Positions 49,201 to 60,900 of a stretch of 64,000 bases of DNA are shown piece after piece (position 1 is the first letter of the stretch; each line of letters starts with the position of its first letter). The notes beneath the pieces were generated by a model, which made no database searches, was not told the origin of the DNA, and saw only the letters and a list, made by a program, of their open reading frames with translations. Location of the stretch: contig NC_064756.1 in NCBI RefSeq assembly GCF_011397635.1, positions 35,309,996-35,373,995 of the forward strand, given 5' to 3'. The DNA comes from Epinephelus fuscoguttatus. Its lineage: Eukaryota; Chordata; Actinopteri; Perciformes; Serranidae. Position numbers and translations under genes: made by a program.

Positions 49201-49504
49201 TCTGAATTTCCTGTTTTTATGTCACTGTGTTTCCTGTCTGTTCTGTAAATGACTGATGCATTTTGAACTGTTTTCACACTGATTCTCAGCCTGAATATAA
49301 AACATACTTTACAGTGGTTTAGTTTATCTTGGGTGGACCTTGAGAACAGCTATGGTATTTTATGGTGGGCTATCAAGACCTTGGTTATAGAAAGTATCAG
49401 TATGACGTGCACTCTAATGAAGTACACTCAAACCAAACAGGAGCTGTCAGACACTAATGCAACGCATCAAGGGAATGGAGGGCCTGCTCACAAACTGGAA
49501 AGAT

Positions 49505-50230
49505 AAAAGGAGTATTGTATGTCATAAAAATACAATTAAATATAATATGGTATGTCATAAAATTTCATTACGAAAGGTCAGTATAGCATGTCAATGTGTC
49601 AAAATTTCATAAAATGATATATATGTGATGAATATACAAACAAGGTAATAGAATGCCATGTCAAAGATTTTTTAAAAGTGTCAAATTTCATTAAAATAAA
49701 ACTTGTTAAAGATATTTTTAAAATAGTAATTAGGAAGAAAATATTAAAAGTCATAGTATAACATGTCAAAATGTCAAAATTTCTTTAAAAAAAACCTCAG
49801 TATTCTATGGCATTAAAAAGTAAAAATTTCAGTATAGTATAAGAAAAAACAACAGTATGTTAAAGAAAAAAAAAGTATTAAGTCATAAAGATTTAGTTTT
49901 AAAAAGTATAGTTTATCATAGGTAAGTTTAAAAAAATGTTTAAAAAGTCAGTATAGTGCGTCATATTTCCCCTAAAAGTCACAGTTTAGTGTGTCATAAA
50001 AAGGTGTCAACATCTTATAAAAATCAGCATAGTATGTCATTAAGATGTTTTCTTTTTTTTAAAGAAAGGTCGAGTGTAGTATGTCGTAAAATTTAGTCAA
50101 AAACAGTCAATAGTATGGTATGTCATAAAGATAATTTCATTTAAAAAATCAGTGTTTAATATGTCAAAGTGTCAGTTCATTAAAAAAAATCATAGTATAT
50201 AGTAGGTCAATATAAAAATACTTTAATAAA
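49505..50230. repeat. AT-rich imperfect tandem repeat
   Basis: Variants of 'cagtatagtatgtcataaaa' recur roughly every 35-60 bp, separated by 'atttcattaaaaaa'-like spacers, across about 0.7 kb between hnrnpl and ech1. Strongly diverged units. Confidence 0.7.
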
Positions 50231-50905
50231 TGTATTGAACGGTATGATATACCCATGTGCATTCATTATACCAACAACACATCAAACCTTTGTCTCAAAC
50301 CAATAAGGTATTTTTATCATGTAATGGTTGTATTATTCCACAAGGTGGAGCCATGCGCTGTGAAATTATGTATTAGTTAAACAATATTCATTAATGGATT
50401 CAGTTCATTAAGCAGTTTAGACATTTCAGAATCAATTCTCAAAATGTCTGCCCTCCAACTTGTAGTATAAACATTTTGGAGTATGTGACCACATCACACC
50501 AGGCTGTGATACATCCTCCAGCGGTCATGATCCGGGTTTGGCTCTCGCGTTTGAGCCTCGTCAGCCACCGTATCAGGCTAATTAGAATAGAGGTTGAGTA
50601 AACTGAGTAAAGGAGGGGTTAAAGTGGGTCATGAACGTTTTATTCATAGCATACGCTTTTATTATATTTGCCAGGCTTCACCCTGCAGCCTAACTTTTGG
50701 TACTGTGTTTTAGTTTTTTGTAAGTTTGTTGGCGCGAAGCTAGCATTAGCACCAAAGAGGTTTATAACTAGTTAGCATTAGCTAGCATCACTTTAGCTGC
50801 ATGCTAACGTTATTCAACAGCACAGAGAAGAGACAGGTGAATTACTGTAGTTCTCTCTGCTGACGTTATACCGATCACTGAAGAGTCTGCAACGTCCAAA
50901 GGGCG
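50231..50905 (+). promoter_or_regulatory. ech1 upstream region
   Basis: Non-repetitive DNA before the ech1 ATG. No clear TATA box. The segment around 50730-50830 has repeated 'gctagcattagc' and 'ttagcattagctagcatc' motifs. Promoter position is inferred only from the gene start. Confidence 0.35.
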
Positions 50906-53900
50906 ATGTTGTCAGTGATTGCCCGGTCAGTCCTCACCAAATGTAAGTGACAGTGCTTTGTTTTGCTCTTTTGCTGTGTTTTGTAATTAATGAAAATGTG
51001 ATTAAGAAACCTCACAATGCACCTGATGTCAGCTTCACAGCTGTGTTAGCTCGTGCTACTTTGTAGATACATGATTATTAATATTTAACTGTGTTAAAAA
51101 GCTCAGGAGGGCTCTGTAGGTGAAAGGTCACCAGCATTAGTTTGCAAGCAACATGCTGGGCTGTGCTGCAGAACTCATCTCTGAAGCTTTAATACTTTAT
51201 TCATCAAGTAATATGTACGTTCAGGAACAGCTACCATGCGGATTATTTCCCTCGATGAATAGTTAAGTCCATGAAATGTGATGAATAAGCAGAACAACTG
51301 AGCTAATGTAAATCAGTGGCAGTATACATTATAATTTTAAGGCCATGCATGTAATTTGTGCAGTGTGCAAACAGCTGTGCATGTGCATATTAATGAGTCT
51401 AGCGGTGCAACATTGCAGATCTTGCTGAGGTGGAAATGACATCATATGGATTACGTACATCTGTTATTCATTGTCTGGTATAATAAATTAGTCTACATAC
51501 ACAGGTGTTTTTTATGTGCATGTAGACAGACAGATAGGGGTGGGAAATAACCTGAATTTTGAATTTAAAAAAAAAAGATGTATTGCACTTTTGCAGAGGT
51601 TACAGCAGTGTATTAAACATTAGAAAATGGTAAAAATCCCAGTTTGCAAAAGCCCAAGGAGATGTTGTTTAAATGGCTTATTTTCCACTAGTTAAAAACC
51701 TAAAATTGTTTATCAAACAGAGGAGCAATAAAAGCATTACATGCTCACAAATTGAGAAGCTAGAAGTTATTATTCTTTGGTCTGAAAAACAATTTTAAGG
51801 ATTTATTGATCATCATAATTAATTTTATGTGGATCAACTAAGAGATAACTACTCAGTGTTGCCGCACCTTCTGTTTGCTATCATACAAATTTCTTGTACT
51901 GCTATTTTCCCTGTGTGACACTTTGTACTTCATGTATGTCGACTAAATGAATGAAATAAATCGGTATTTTTAGATTCTTTTACAGGATAGTCTGTTTTTA
52001 TTGCAGTGGAAGGAAAACACTACAGGATTGTTATTGATAATTTCTTTAAGTGAATTTTTAAAAATCTGTCCAAACCCCACAAAATAGCAAAAAACTTCCC
52101 TCACATGTTCAAGCGTCTCATTCTGTCAAATCTAAAGTTACTGTTACAGTTTGTCGTCCTCAGAGGATTGGGTGGTGTCATGTCATTCTGTCTCTGTCCT
52201 CTCAGACAGGAGGTCCTGCCTGCCCAGTCAGGCTGTGGTCAGGGCCATGTCATCTTCAGGAGGCACCTCCTCTCCTTACACCACCCTGGCCATCAGTCAC
52301 CCAGCAGAGTCCATCACACATGTGGAGCTGCACCGCCCGGAGAAACGCAACGCCATGAACAAAGCTTTCTGGAGGCAAGAACCTGTTTAAATCAATATGT
52401 CCAAAATCATACAAAACAAAGCAAGTCTCCTTCATAAAGCAACAGTTTGTCCTGAAATCACAAGAAATATATTAAAGGAACTAACATTTAACTGATAATC
52501 AATAGTAAACCACTGGAATTCATGATTGAAGCACTTGTATACATGTATTTCTATAACAGTTAATCCAACACTGATCAGGATGTTCGGCATTTTTCTCTCA
52601 GTGAGATGGTGGATTGCTTTAATGTGATAGCTGCAGACCCTGACTGCAGAGTGGTGGTGGTGTCTGGAGCCGGGAAGATCTTCACAGCTGGTGGGTATCG
52701 GGCTGTTTGCTTCTTTTTTTTTTTGACTGTATCGTCATAGTAAAGTATCGTCATCTGTGCTGTGTTGCTGTCCAGGTATTGACCTGATGGACATGGCCAG
52801 TGATGTACTCCAACTTGAGGGTGACGACACGGCCAGAATGTCCTGGAAACTGAGAAAAATTATAACCAAATATCAAGAGACGTTCTCCGTCATAGAGAAG
52901 GTCAGCTTCATAATGTGTTCAAATCTGTAATTTTATTTAAGAAATGCGACATCATATAACCTTTAACCCCCGCTAGTTGCTCTGTCTACAGGGGAAACAC
53001 CAGATGATACTGATTTTTTTAGATGGGCTTTTTCTCAGGTTGCTAAAATATATTTTGCTGCTGCCCTGTTGAAGCTCTCTTCAAAGCCACCAGACTCCTT
53101 TTGTCAGAAACAGTAATTTTACCCTGCAGAATGTTTTCACAGTGTGGTCTCAGTACTTTTACTTAAGTAAAGGATCTGAATACTTGTACCTCTGGTCATA
53201 CCTGAAGAGCAGTTGTGTTTATCACATTGAGGAATTACAAGATTGGACTGGTCACAGATATGATTATGTATTTGGACAACATTGAAAATATTGGGTTATC
53301 AGTTTATGTTCCTGTAACATTATTGATTATTGTTTTCTTCTTGTAGTGTCCAAAGCCTGTTCTGGTGGCCGTCCACGGAGCCTGTGTTGGCGGAGGTAGG
53401 ACATTATCATCACACTATCATAGCACAGCCATAAATTCAGATTGTAAAGACCAGGGGCCCGTATCACAATGTGAGATTTGTGGGTTTATACATCAGTTAC
53501 TTCTTTCTGTATCGCTACAGTATGTAATCACTTCAAATTAGTAAGCCCGGTGTGCTGCAAACATTGTATCAGAGGACAGTGTGTAACTTAAACTGGTAGG
53601 GAAAAAAACTTGTGAAAAGCTTTAGTGAGTTCACACACCTTCATGTTCACTGTGGATGTTGTGCTCTGCCACAGGTATTGATCTGATCACAGCCTGTGAC
53701 ATTCGTCTGTGTACCCAGGACGCCTGGTTCCAGGTAAAGGTACGTACACGTCCCAACTATTTTTCATAATTTGGAAATGTGGTGACGTAAATGAGGAATA
53801 TTGCTTGAAAAAAAATAGGAGACAGATGAATAATTATGATTAAAAAAAAAAAAGAAATAAGCTGGTTATGTTTGTTTTTGTCAGTTTTGGGCCCCCATGT

Positions 53901-56900
53901 AAAACAAACTAATTATTGAATTTAAATGAAATGGGGTTTTTTTTTAATATAAAAATAGAAATAAGTATATAGCATTTTAAGTTACAAAGCATCGGCAAAC
54001 ATTGTATTTTGTAGGAAGGACCAGAGTAGATTGTATCCATGTTGTATCGGAGGCTGCAGGTCATGTTCTGATGCAGTACTTGTGAATGATCTTGACCCGG
54101 TGTCTGTCTTAATCGGTCGACTTTACAGGAAGTTGATGTTGGACTTGCAGCAGATGTTGGAACTCTCCAGAGACTTCCCAAAGTCATTGGCAGCCGCAGG
54201 TAAACCGGCTACAGGCTATATGTAGAAATACATGTGATGTAGTGTGCTAAGCATTTAAAGTTACAGATGTCATCAAATAACAACGACCAAATTATAGCTG
54301 CTGTGCACCAATAGTCGGGGCCGGGCAATTTTAGGCAAAATTAGGCAATTCTGAGCAACACACACACTAAAACAAAGCATATCACAACATAGAAGTTACA
54401 TCATATAATTATGGCATGCCCTTCAAATTGTGGATGAGTGGCTGAAGTGATCAGACTCATAATATACAAAGGAAAGAAAAAACTCAAGAACAAGAAAGTA
54501 AGATTAACATTAACTGCTAGCAATTATGAACAAACTGGCCTGATCTAGCTTAAAGCTAAACATTATCCATGGAGACAAAGATGAAAACAGTTTTTAAAAT
54601 GTAAAAGTAGCTATTGGATAGACTCTCTATATTGACTGATAGCTAAGCCAAATAAACAGGGAAAAGAGACAAGGGATAACAGGGAAAAGTGTTGATAAAG
54701 AGTATTTGTCTCTCCGCAAAACTACCTGGATCAGAATTATTTTAACCTTGGTAGTCTCTAATCCACATAGCATGATGCCTGAACATAGGACTTTCACATT
54801 AGAATGTCTGTTCTGCCTTAGCTGAGGCTTGAACTCACGACTTCTAAGACGGAGGTCCGTCTTCTATCTCACTGAGCTAACTGGCAAGTGACAGTTCATG
54901 TGTGGCTTCACAAATTGACTAAGCCAAGCATCAGGGTGCCAGACAGTAGCCATCCATGCCATGGAAAAGCAAATTTCAAAGTGAAAGTTCCAAAGCTGTA
55001 GCACATATGGTTGATTTGTTATGGATTTTCAAAGTTTTGAAATTTAGAGGCTTGCTGTAGCACCACCATCAGGACTATTGTCTTGTGTTTCCAGTTGAGG
55101 ACATCTGGCATGGGAAAATTCAGTTATTAAGACAAAAATCCGAAAATACACAAATTGCATCTAGACAGCATGGAGATGTTGGTAATTTGTTTTTAACAAT
55201 GATTGATTTGCTCCATAAGTGAAAAATTGATGTTTAAAAACGCCATTTTTACGCTGACTCCAATTGTTCACATTAGAGCGAAGTTCAAAATGCTGTAAAA
55301 AGTTCAGTTTTTGAGATAAAATTCTGATATTTTCCAATCATCTACCATGACTCCAAAATATTGTCATTTTTTAATGAACATTGAAAATGTATTTAGCAAG
55401 AATTTGCACATATATGTTTACAGTACCATTTACAGTCACATACAAACATTTTGATGCACTGTAGGCTCAATTTTCGATAAATCAAAAATCTGAGAAACGT
55501 AGTTTGTGTAGGACAGTCTGAAGATGCTCTGTAGCAAGTTTGGTGTCAATTGAGCAAAAATTGTGGGAGGAGATAGGTTTAAGAAGTTTTACTGTTTTTG
55601 AAAAAAACAGAGTGATGGACTTAATAATTTGCAATAGGTTTAAATGTACAAAAGTTTCTTCAGTATTGAGGCTACATTTTGGTGAAAATCTGTACCACAT
55701 ATGGTTCATTTGTTGTGAATTTTCAAAATTTTGAACTTGCTTGAGGCTTGCTGTAGCGCCACCATCAGGACTATTGGCCTGTTTTTGCAGCTGAGGCAAT
55801 CTGGCATGGGTATGATCTCTCCCTCTTTCTCCAGCCTAGTGAACGAGTTGGCTCTGACTGCCAGGAAGATGTACGCCGATGAAGCAAAGAGCAGCGGACT
55901 GGTCAGGTAAACACATCCTCTACAGAATCATACACATATGTCTGTGTTGTCTCACATTAAAAAAGTGTTAAATAGTTTCACTGAACCTGGACCAAAGACA
56001 GATACCAGCCTGTTTTAATTTTGTCATTGTTGATTCTGACATGGATCATCAGCATCACCTAAATGCTAAATTGATTCGAGGAGAGGATGCAGTGTAGTGA
56101 TATTTTTAGTGGATTAACCAGAAATCTTCAGGCATACTTCTGGATGTTATATCACATACAAAAACAAACTGGTTATGCAGGATCATTAATATTGGACTCA
56201 GTAAACACGTTGGACCTGCTTTGTGATACAGACCCCCACAGCTAAAAAGTGGCTACAGGTTTGTTCTCGTTAACACAGGGGCTCTTTACTGAAATACATG
56301 AGTGGTGCAAGATGAGCTCCATCTGGGGTCTAATCTGTGTTCTTCAGTTTCAAACTCCCACTCAGCCATTAGGAAAAAGTAGTGATGTAGGTCACAGTGC
56401 TGATGCTCTCCCCTCCCTCCACTCAGGCAGTTCAGACAGTGTATGCATGGAGAGTGAGGCACAGAAGCAAAGTAATGTAGCCTACAGCTGTGGACGCCTT
56501 GTTAGTTCAGTTCAGGAAGTCAAACAATAACACAAACAAACCGATCAGAGGCAGTGGTAGACCAGTTGAAATAAACCCTTAAGTCTCAAGTGAGACGTGA
56601 AAACATGCTGGCTCTATAAACACTAAAATGACTGTTTCTTTAAAGGAGTCTGGCAGGTTTGGCGATGACACTTCAGGGGCCGTTTCTGGTTAAACAAAAA
56701 GGTTTCTCTGTAGGATTTCTATAATGTTGTCAGACACTTAAAATAACAGTGTGTGCGCGTTTGTTTTTTTGGGCAAAAACAAACACTTTCAGTGGACATA
56801 AACTAACGGTGCAAACATGCCTGAGTGGTGACATTGCAGCCCGTTTCACTCTCAATACTGGACTCATTTCAGAACCTGGTGTTCTCATTAGTCACATAGA

Positions 56901-57353
56901 CACAAGACATGAAAATGGGGTCCAGGTTGGAAAATACTACAGTTACCCTTTCAGTATTTCATCTTAAATTTTCCCACATTTCCTCTCCAGCCGAGTGTTT
57001 GCAGATAAGGAGGCCATGATGGCTGGAGCTCTGGAGATGGCCAGGGAGATCGCTGGTCGCAGCCCTGTAGCTGTGCAGGGCACCAAAGTCAACCTAATCT
57101 ATTCCAGAGACCACAGTGTAGCAGAGGGACTGGACTACATGGTGAGACCACCTTTGAAATAACATAAAAAATAATGGAGGATTTTTCTGAGCATGCTTCT
57201 TTTGTCAGCTGCAATAAGTCAATTGAATACCTTGCTGATCATTCCCAGGCCACCTGGAACATGAGCATGCTTCAGACTCATGATGTGATGAAATCAGCTC
57301 AGGCCTCCATGGAGAAGAAGAGTCCCAAGACGGTAGCTTTCTCCAAACTCTAA
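50906..57353 (+). CDS. ech1: Delta(3,5)-delta(2,4)-dienoyl-CoA isomerase
   Basis: Crotonase-fold enzyme that isomerises 3,5-dienoyl-CoA to 2,4-dienoyl-CoA during oxidation of unsaturated fatty acids. Ten coding exons: 50906-50942, 52206-52374, 52602-52690, 52776-52900, 53347-53395, 53675-53739, 54129-54199, 55835-55906, 56991-57141, 57249-57353, giving 310 aa. Family motifs include ELHRPEKRNAMNKAFW, SGAGKIFTAGIDLMDMASD, AVHGACVGGGIDLITACDIR and KEVDVGLAADVGTLQRLPK. The three catalytic acids of the rat enzyme (Asp176, Glu196, Asp204) correspond to D159, E179 and D187, with identical spacing. The C-terminus FSKL gives a PTS1 peroxisomal signal. The N-terminus MLSVIARSVLTKYRRS is basic and hydrophobic, compatible with mitochondrial import, as known for mammalian ECH1. 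The intron after exon 2 has a GC donor. Confidence 0.96.
50943..52205 (+). other. ech1 intron 1
   Basis: 1.26 kb, AT-rich, no exon, RNA gene or clear repeat recognised. Confidence 0.4.
52375..52601 (+). other. ech1: GC-AG intron (ech1 intron 2)
   Basis: The frame and the family junction FW-S-EMVDCF require the exon to end TGGAG and the intron to begin GCAAGA. AG|GCAAGA is the usual context of GC-AG introns. The nearest GT would put the downstream exon in a frame starting with TGA. Confidence 0.8.
54816..54887 (-). repeat. tRNA-like sequence, probably SINE remnant
   Basis: On the minus strand 'GCCAGTTAGCTCAGTGAGAT' gives a good A-box and 'GTGAGTTCAAGCCTC' a degraded B-box, spaced as in a tRNA. 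The ends do not form a proper acceptor stem and the B-box is off consensus, so a working tRNA gene is unlikely. Confidence 0.5.
54996..55810. repeat. Pair of about 120-bp direct repeats
   Basis: Copies at 54996-55114 and 55690-55810 share 'gaggcttgctgtag', 'ccaccatcaggactattg' and end 'ctggcatggg'. The second copy ends 24 bp before ech1 exon 8, inside the region of its splice acceptor. Confidence 0.75.
55907..56990 (+). other. ech1 intron 8
   Basis: About 1.1 kb. A diverged relative of the left-edge repeat lies at about 56720-56960. Near 56216-56235 'gctttgtgatacagaccccc' resembles an inverted copy of 'ggggcccgtatcacaa' near 53456, perhaps ends of a common MITE. No exon seen. Confidence 0.4.
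56720..56960. repeat. Diverged dispersed repeat, second copy of left-edge type
   Basis: Matches the order of motifs at 1-240 in the same orientation ('ctctcaatactgg', 'gtccaggttggaaaatac') and ends about 30 bp before ech1 exon 9. Confidence 0.45.
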
Positions 57354-57885
57354 ACCTCAATTACACAACACAAAAGCTGCTGTTTACTCCTCCATTGTGG
57401 CCTTCCATGGGAACCACGTGTGACTTTGTCTTTTTAAGATATCTAGCCATCTGTGGCCGTTTGACAATGACATAATGTGACTTAATAAAGATGGCTTGAG
57501 TCCACTGCTGGAAATATTATGTCAAGATCTATATTACTGTTTGCCTGGAAAAGCCTCCAAAACATTTTGATAACAGGATACTGTTCTTTCCATTTAAACT
57601 GAGGAATTAAAAAGTCATCTATGTGTGAGGTCAGAATCATAACTAAAGTTGGGCTAACGTCCTGCCCGGGTGACGTCTTACAAGCTAATAAGAAGTCACT
57701 CTCAGCTCGTCGCAGTAAAGCAGTAACAGCCAGCTTGGTAATTCTTTCATCGACTTCATGAATGTTTTCTTATTAAAGAAACTCAACTGACAGTTAGCGC
57801 TGACTGTGATCCATAGTAACCTGTTATTTTGTCAAGTAATTTTGCAACAAAGGTGCCAAACGTGGATTCAAATAACTTAAAATGC
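57354..57885. other. ech1 3' UTR and convergent intergenic region
   Basis: The ech1 poly(A) signal AATAAA is at 57484-57489. The minus-strand gene has its signal (TTTATT on the plus strand) at 57886-57891. The two genes converge with about 400 bp between signals. Nothing else recognised. Confidence 0.65.
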
Positions 57886-57952
57886 TTTATTAATAAATCT
57901 TTACAAAATAACTTAAATGTACAAAAGCATAACTAGAACACATTCAGACCCA

Positions 57953-60900
57953 CTACAGATTCTGCTTGGCACGAAGTTTCTGTAAGGTTTTCTGTGAAGA
58001 GATGTGAGAAAATATTCTGGAATCAACTTCAGGCAACCAAAACAAGATATTTTGTTGCTTGCAGTTCTGTAATAAGCACATTATGTTTAAAAACATTTTC
58101 TCAAATAAACACAAATAATTCCAGTGTTTACCTTGTGGAACTCTTTGGCCTTCAGTCTGTTCTTTGCAAAAGCTTCCTGTCTGTTCTTGATGGCTTTCTG
58201 ATGTTTCACCTCCTCCAGCTGCTCATACAGTCTGCAGGAACATGATGGCACACACACACACACACACATGCTGCATCATTGTTTTGGGAACGCCACATCT
58301 TTTAGATTTAATGCCAGTAATCCATTTAGGTTCAACCAATTAAATTATATTGTAAGAAAAAAAAAACCATCTGATTTTTTTGGTAGGAGTATTGTGTAGG
58401 GGTGATAGGTGTTCATGTAGGGCAAACTGTTGGAGCATTTATTCCACATCTTTGATATCAGACCAGTTTACTCCACTAGTTTGGTCTTTGACAATACTAG
58501 TCAGACATTCTGTCTGTCTAGTTGAACAAAAACTCTTACTGTTAATTCTTTCAGCAACTAGTCATATTTTTACCCAACAAGTTTCAACCAGAATTTCTGA
58601 CGTCACAAATTCCTCCAAATGTTAGACACTGGTAGGGAGCAGACAGTGTACACTACACAGCAGATAATGCAGAACAAAGCTGAAATCACTCTGACTCTGA
58701 AATGGGTCCTGCAGCTCAAAATTTGGGTCAGATACAGGCTCAAATCATACAGCATATGACCAGCTTTACATAAGTTCAACAGTGGAAGAAACTGCCATCT
58801 GACATGAAGCATACGGAATAAATGCTCAAAAGTCTTTCCAAAGATAAACATTTACTCCACAGTAGATGGTGCAGCAGTTAAAAGCTTATAATATTCAAGT
58901 ATTACCTCTGAGTTCTTTGGTGCATCTCAAAAACATCCCGTTTCCTTTGCTCTGGTGTGCAGGTCTTCACCTCATCCAACTTTTTCAGCCTGGAATCGCT
59001 CACTGAATAATAATAATAATGAAATGATATGAATGAATGATATGTAGACAATGAAATAATAATTTCAATGTCTACGTATCAATCCCAGCACCCTTTCAAT
59101 TCTAAAGGTCAGATGTCCGTATCAAATTATCACTTCCATGAACGCAACTTGACCACACACACTCCAAAGATTTTTTTTCTCCTTTAGTTTAATCTGTTCA
59201 CACAGATTTCCACCTCAATATTTTTTTCTGCTATATGACCCTGGGGGGCTCTGTAGTAGTCTACAGAAATAATATTTTAAAAATGATTAGATTTTTTAGC
59301 TGTACAGAGACTACAGTGCAACTCATCAGATTAAAGTCCTATCAGGGAGGTGAATGGCCGGGATAATTCTGACTTTGGGACTAGTTTTAATCAAAAAATA
59401 CAATTTAAAGTTGTGCGTTAGGTAGAAAATGTCCACCAGGAGACAAAAAATGTTGGAAATGAGTTTGAGAACCACTGCCTTAGATAGAACATTTTGTCAG
59501 TGTACCACTTTGAAATATTTTTCAGCCATGTGCACCCTGACCAGCACAAAACATTTTGGCAGACAAAAACAAAAAAGACGATATAAAAAGGTACAGTACA
59601 GCACCATCAGTGTCTGATTTACTGAACAACCTTGTAACTGACAAACACTTCAATGCTACATTGCAAATGTTTAGAAATAGTTACTAAATTCATGGCAAAA
59701 CAATTTGTCATGATGCAGTAACACTAGATGGCCATGTAGTTGCATTAAAGTGCATCATTTTGTAAGTTTCATTTACAATTTAGTGATATAATTATTTTAG
59801 CAAGGTGCCTCACAAACAGCTCTAACTTGTGGGCCTGTATGGTTGTTCTTTTTCACCATCCATGAAACAAATGTAGTGCTCACAATAATTAAAGTGACTT
59901 AATGTGTCAAATTATATTAAGTTGAGATACCTGGAGGGGGAAGCTGGGCCTTTTTCTGCTTGGTGAATCCAGATTTCTCAGTGGTCTGATGTGGCTCAGC
60001 CTGCTCCTCCTTTGACTTGGCATTAGTCTTGTGTTGAGATTCTGACTTCATCTTTGCCCCACAGGTGACAGGTTGAGAGTCCTGAGCTTTAGACTGCTCT
60101 CTTGCTTCAGATGGAGCTTGGATCTTAGGTTGAATCTTAGCAAGAGCCCCTTTGGCCTTGATTTCCTCCACTCTACGGGACGATCTCTGGAGCAGTGCTC
60201 TGCGTTTCTGCTGGTGGACCTCCTGTAGGTCTCTGCTGGGACCCCAGTGAAACTCCAGGAGCATTGCTGAATCTAGCGAGGGACATTTTTTCAAAAGTTT
60301 ACAATGTTACTGACTAAATGACTAAAAAAAGATGCAAAAAGAAGTTTGTTAATTATTACTCCTATGTTCCTGATCACATTCATCTTAAAAGGGATACAAT
60401 TCAGGATTTTCCTACAAAACAATGTACAGACTAATACAGAAGTAATACCTCTCAATCATCACTTATGAGCCACTAGAAGAGTGTGGTGGTGTATTATTCT
60501 GCAGAGGCTCTGCCCTCTGCCTGTATTTTCATATTGTCTGTGCTCAAAACCTTTATGGGTGTGTACATCCACAATGGTTAGGGAAGGTCAAGATGTTATA
60601 AAAAGGTAGCAACCAGGTGCCAGCCTGTAAGCAGCAAGCTATCTGAGAGGAAGCTATGAAAATCATAGCGCTGAATAAAAAAAAGTGAAGCGAAATGCCA
60701 AGCAGACAAAGTTTGTTCAAAAACGAGTGAATCTGGAATTGGCTTTCACTTTCACTAGAAATACTGCTTACAAACAGCCGACACTTCCTGCATAGCACGC
60801 CTTTAAGTCAGAAACATGTTTCCCCACAATTCAGGTATCTCACACATGCAGCACTCCCAACAGTGTTATATGTCAGATATATTTAGTCTGTAACTGTTGT

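Larger units (their letters stand above)
54200..55834 (+). other. ech1 intron 7 with several repeats
   Basis: The largest ech1 intron. It holds a tRNA-like SINE remnant (54816-54887) and two direct repeat copies (54996-55114 and 55690-55810). Between them lies AT-rich DNA with no exon. Confidence 0.5.

Noticed and set aside
54816-54887. tRNA gene on the minus strand
   Set aside because: A-box present but the acceptor stem does not pair and the B-box is degraded; best seen as SINE remnant.
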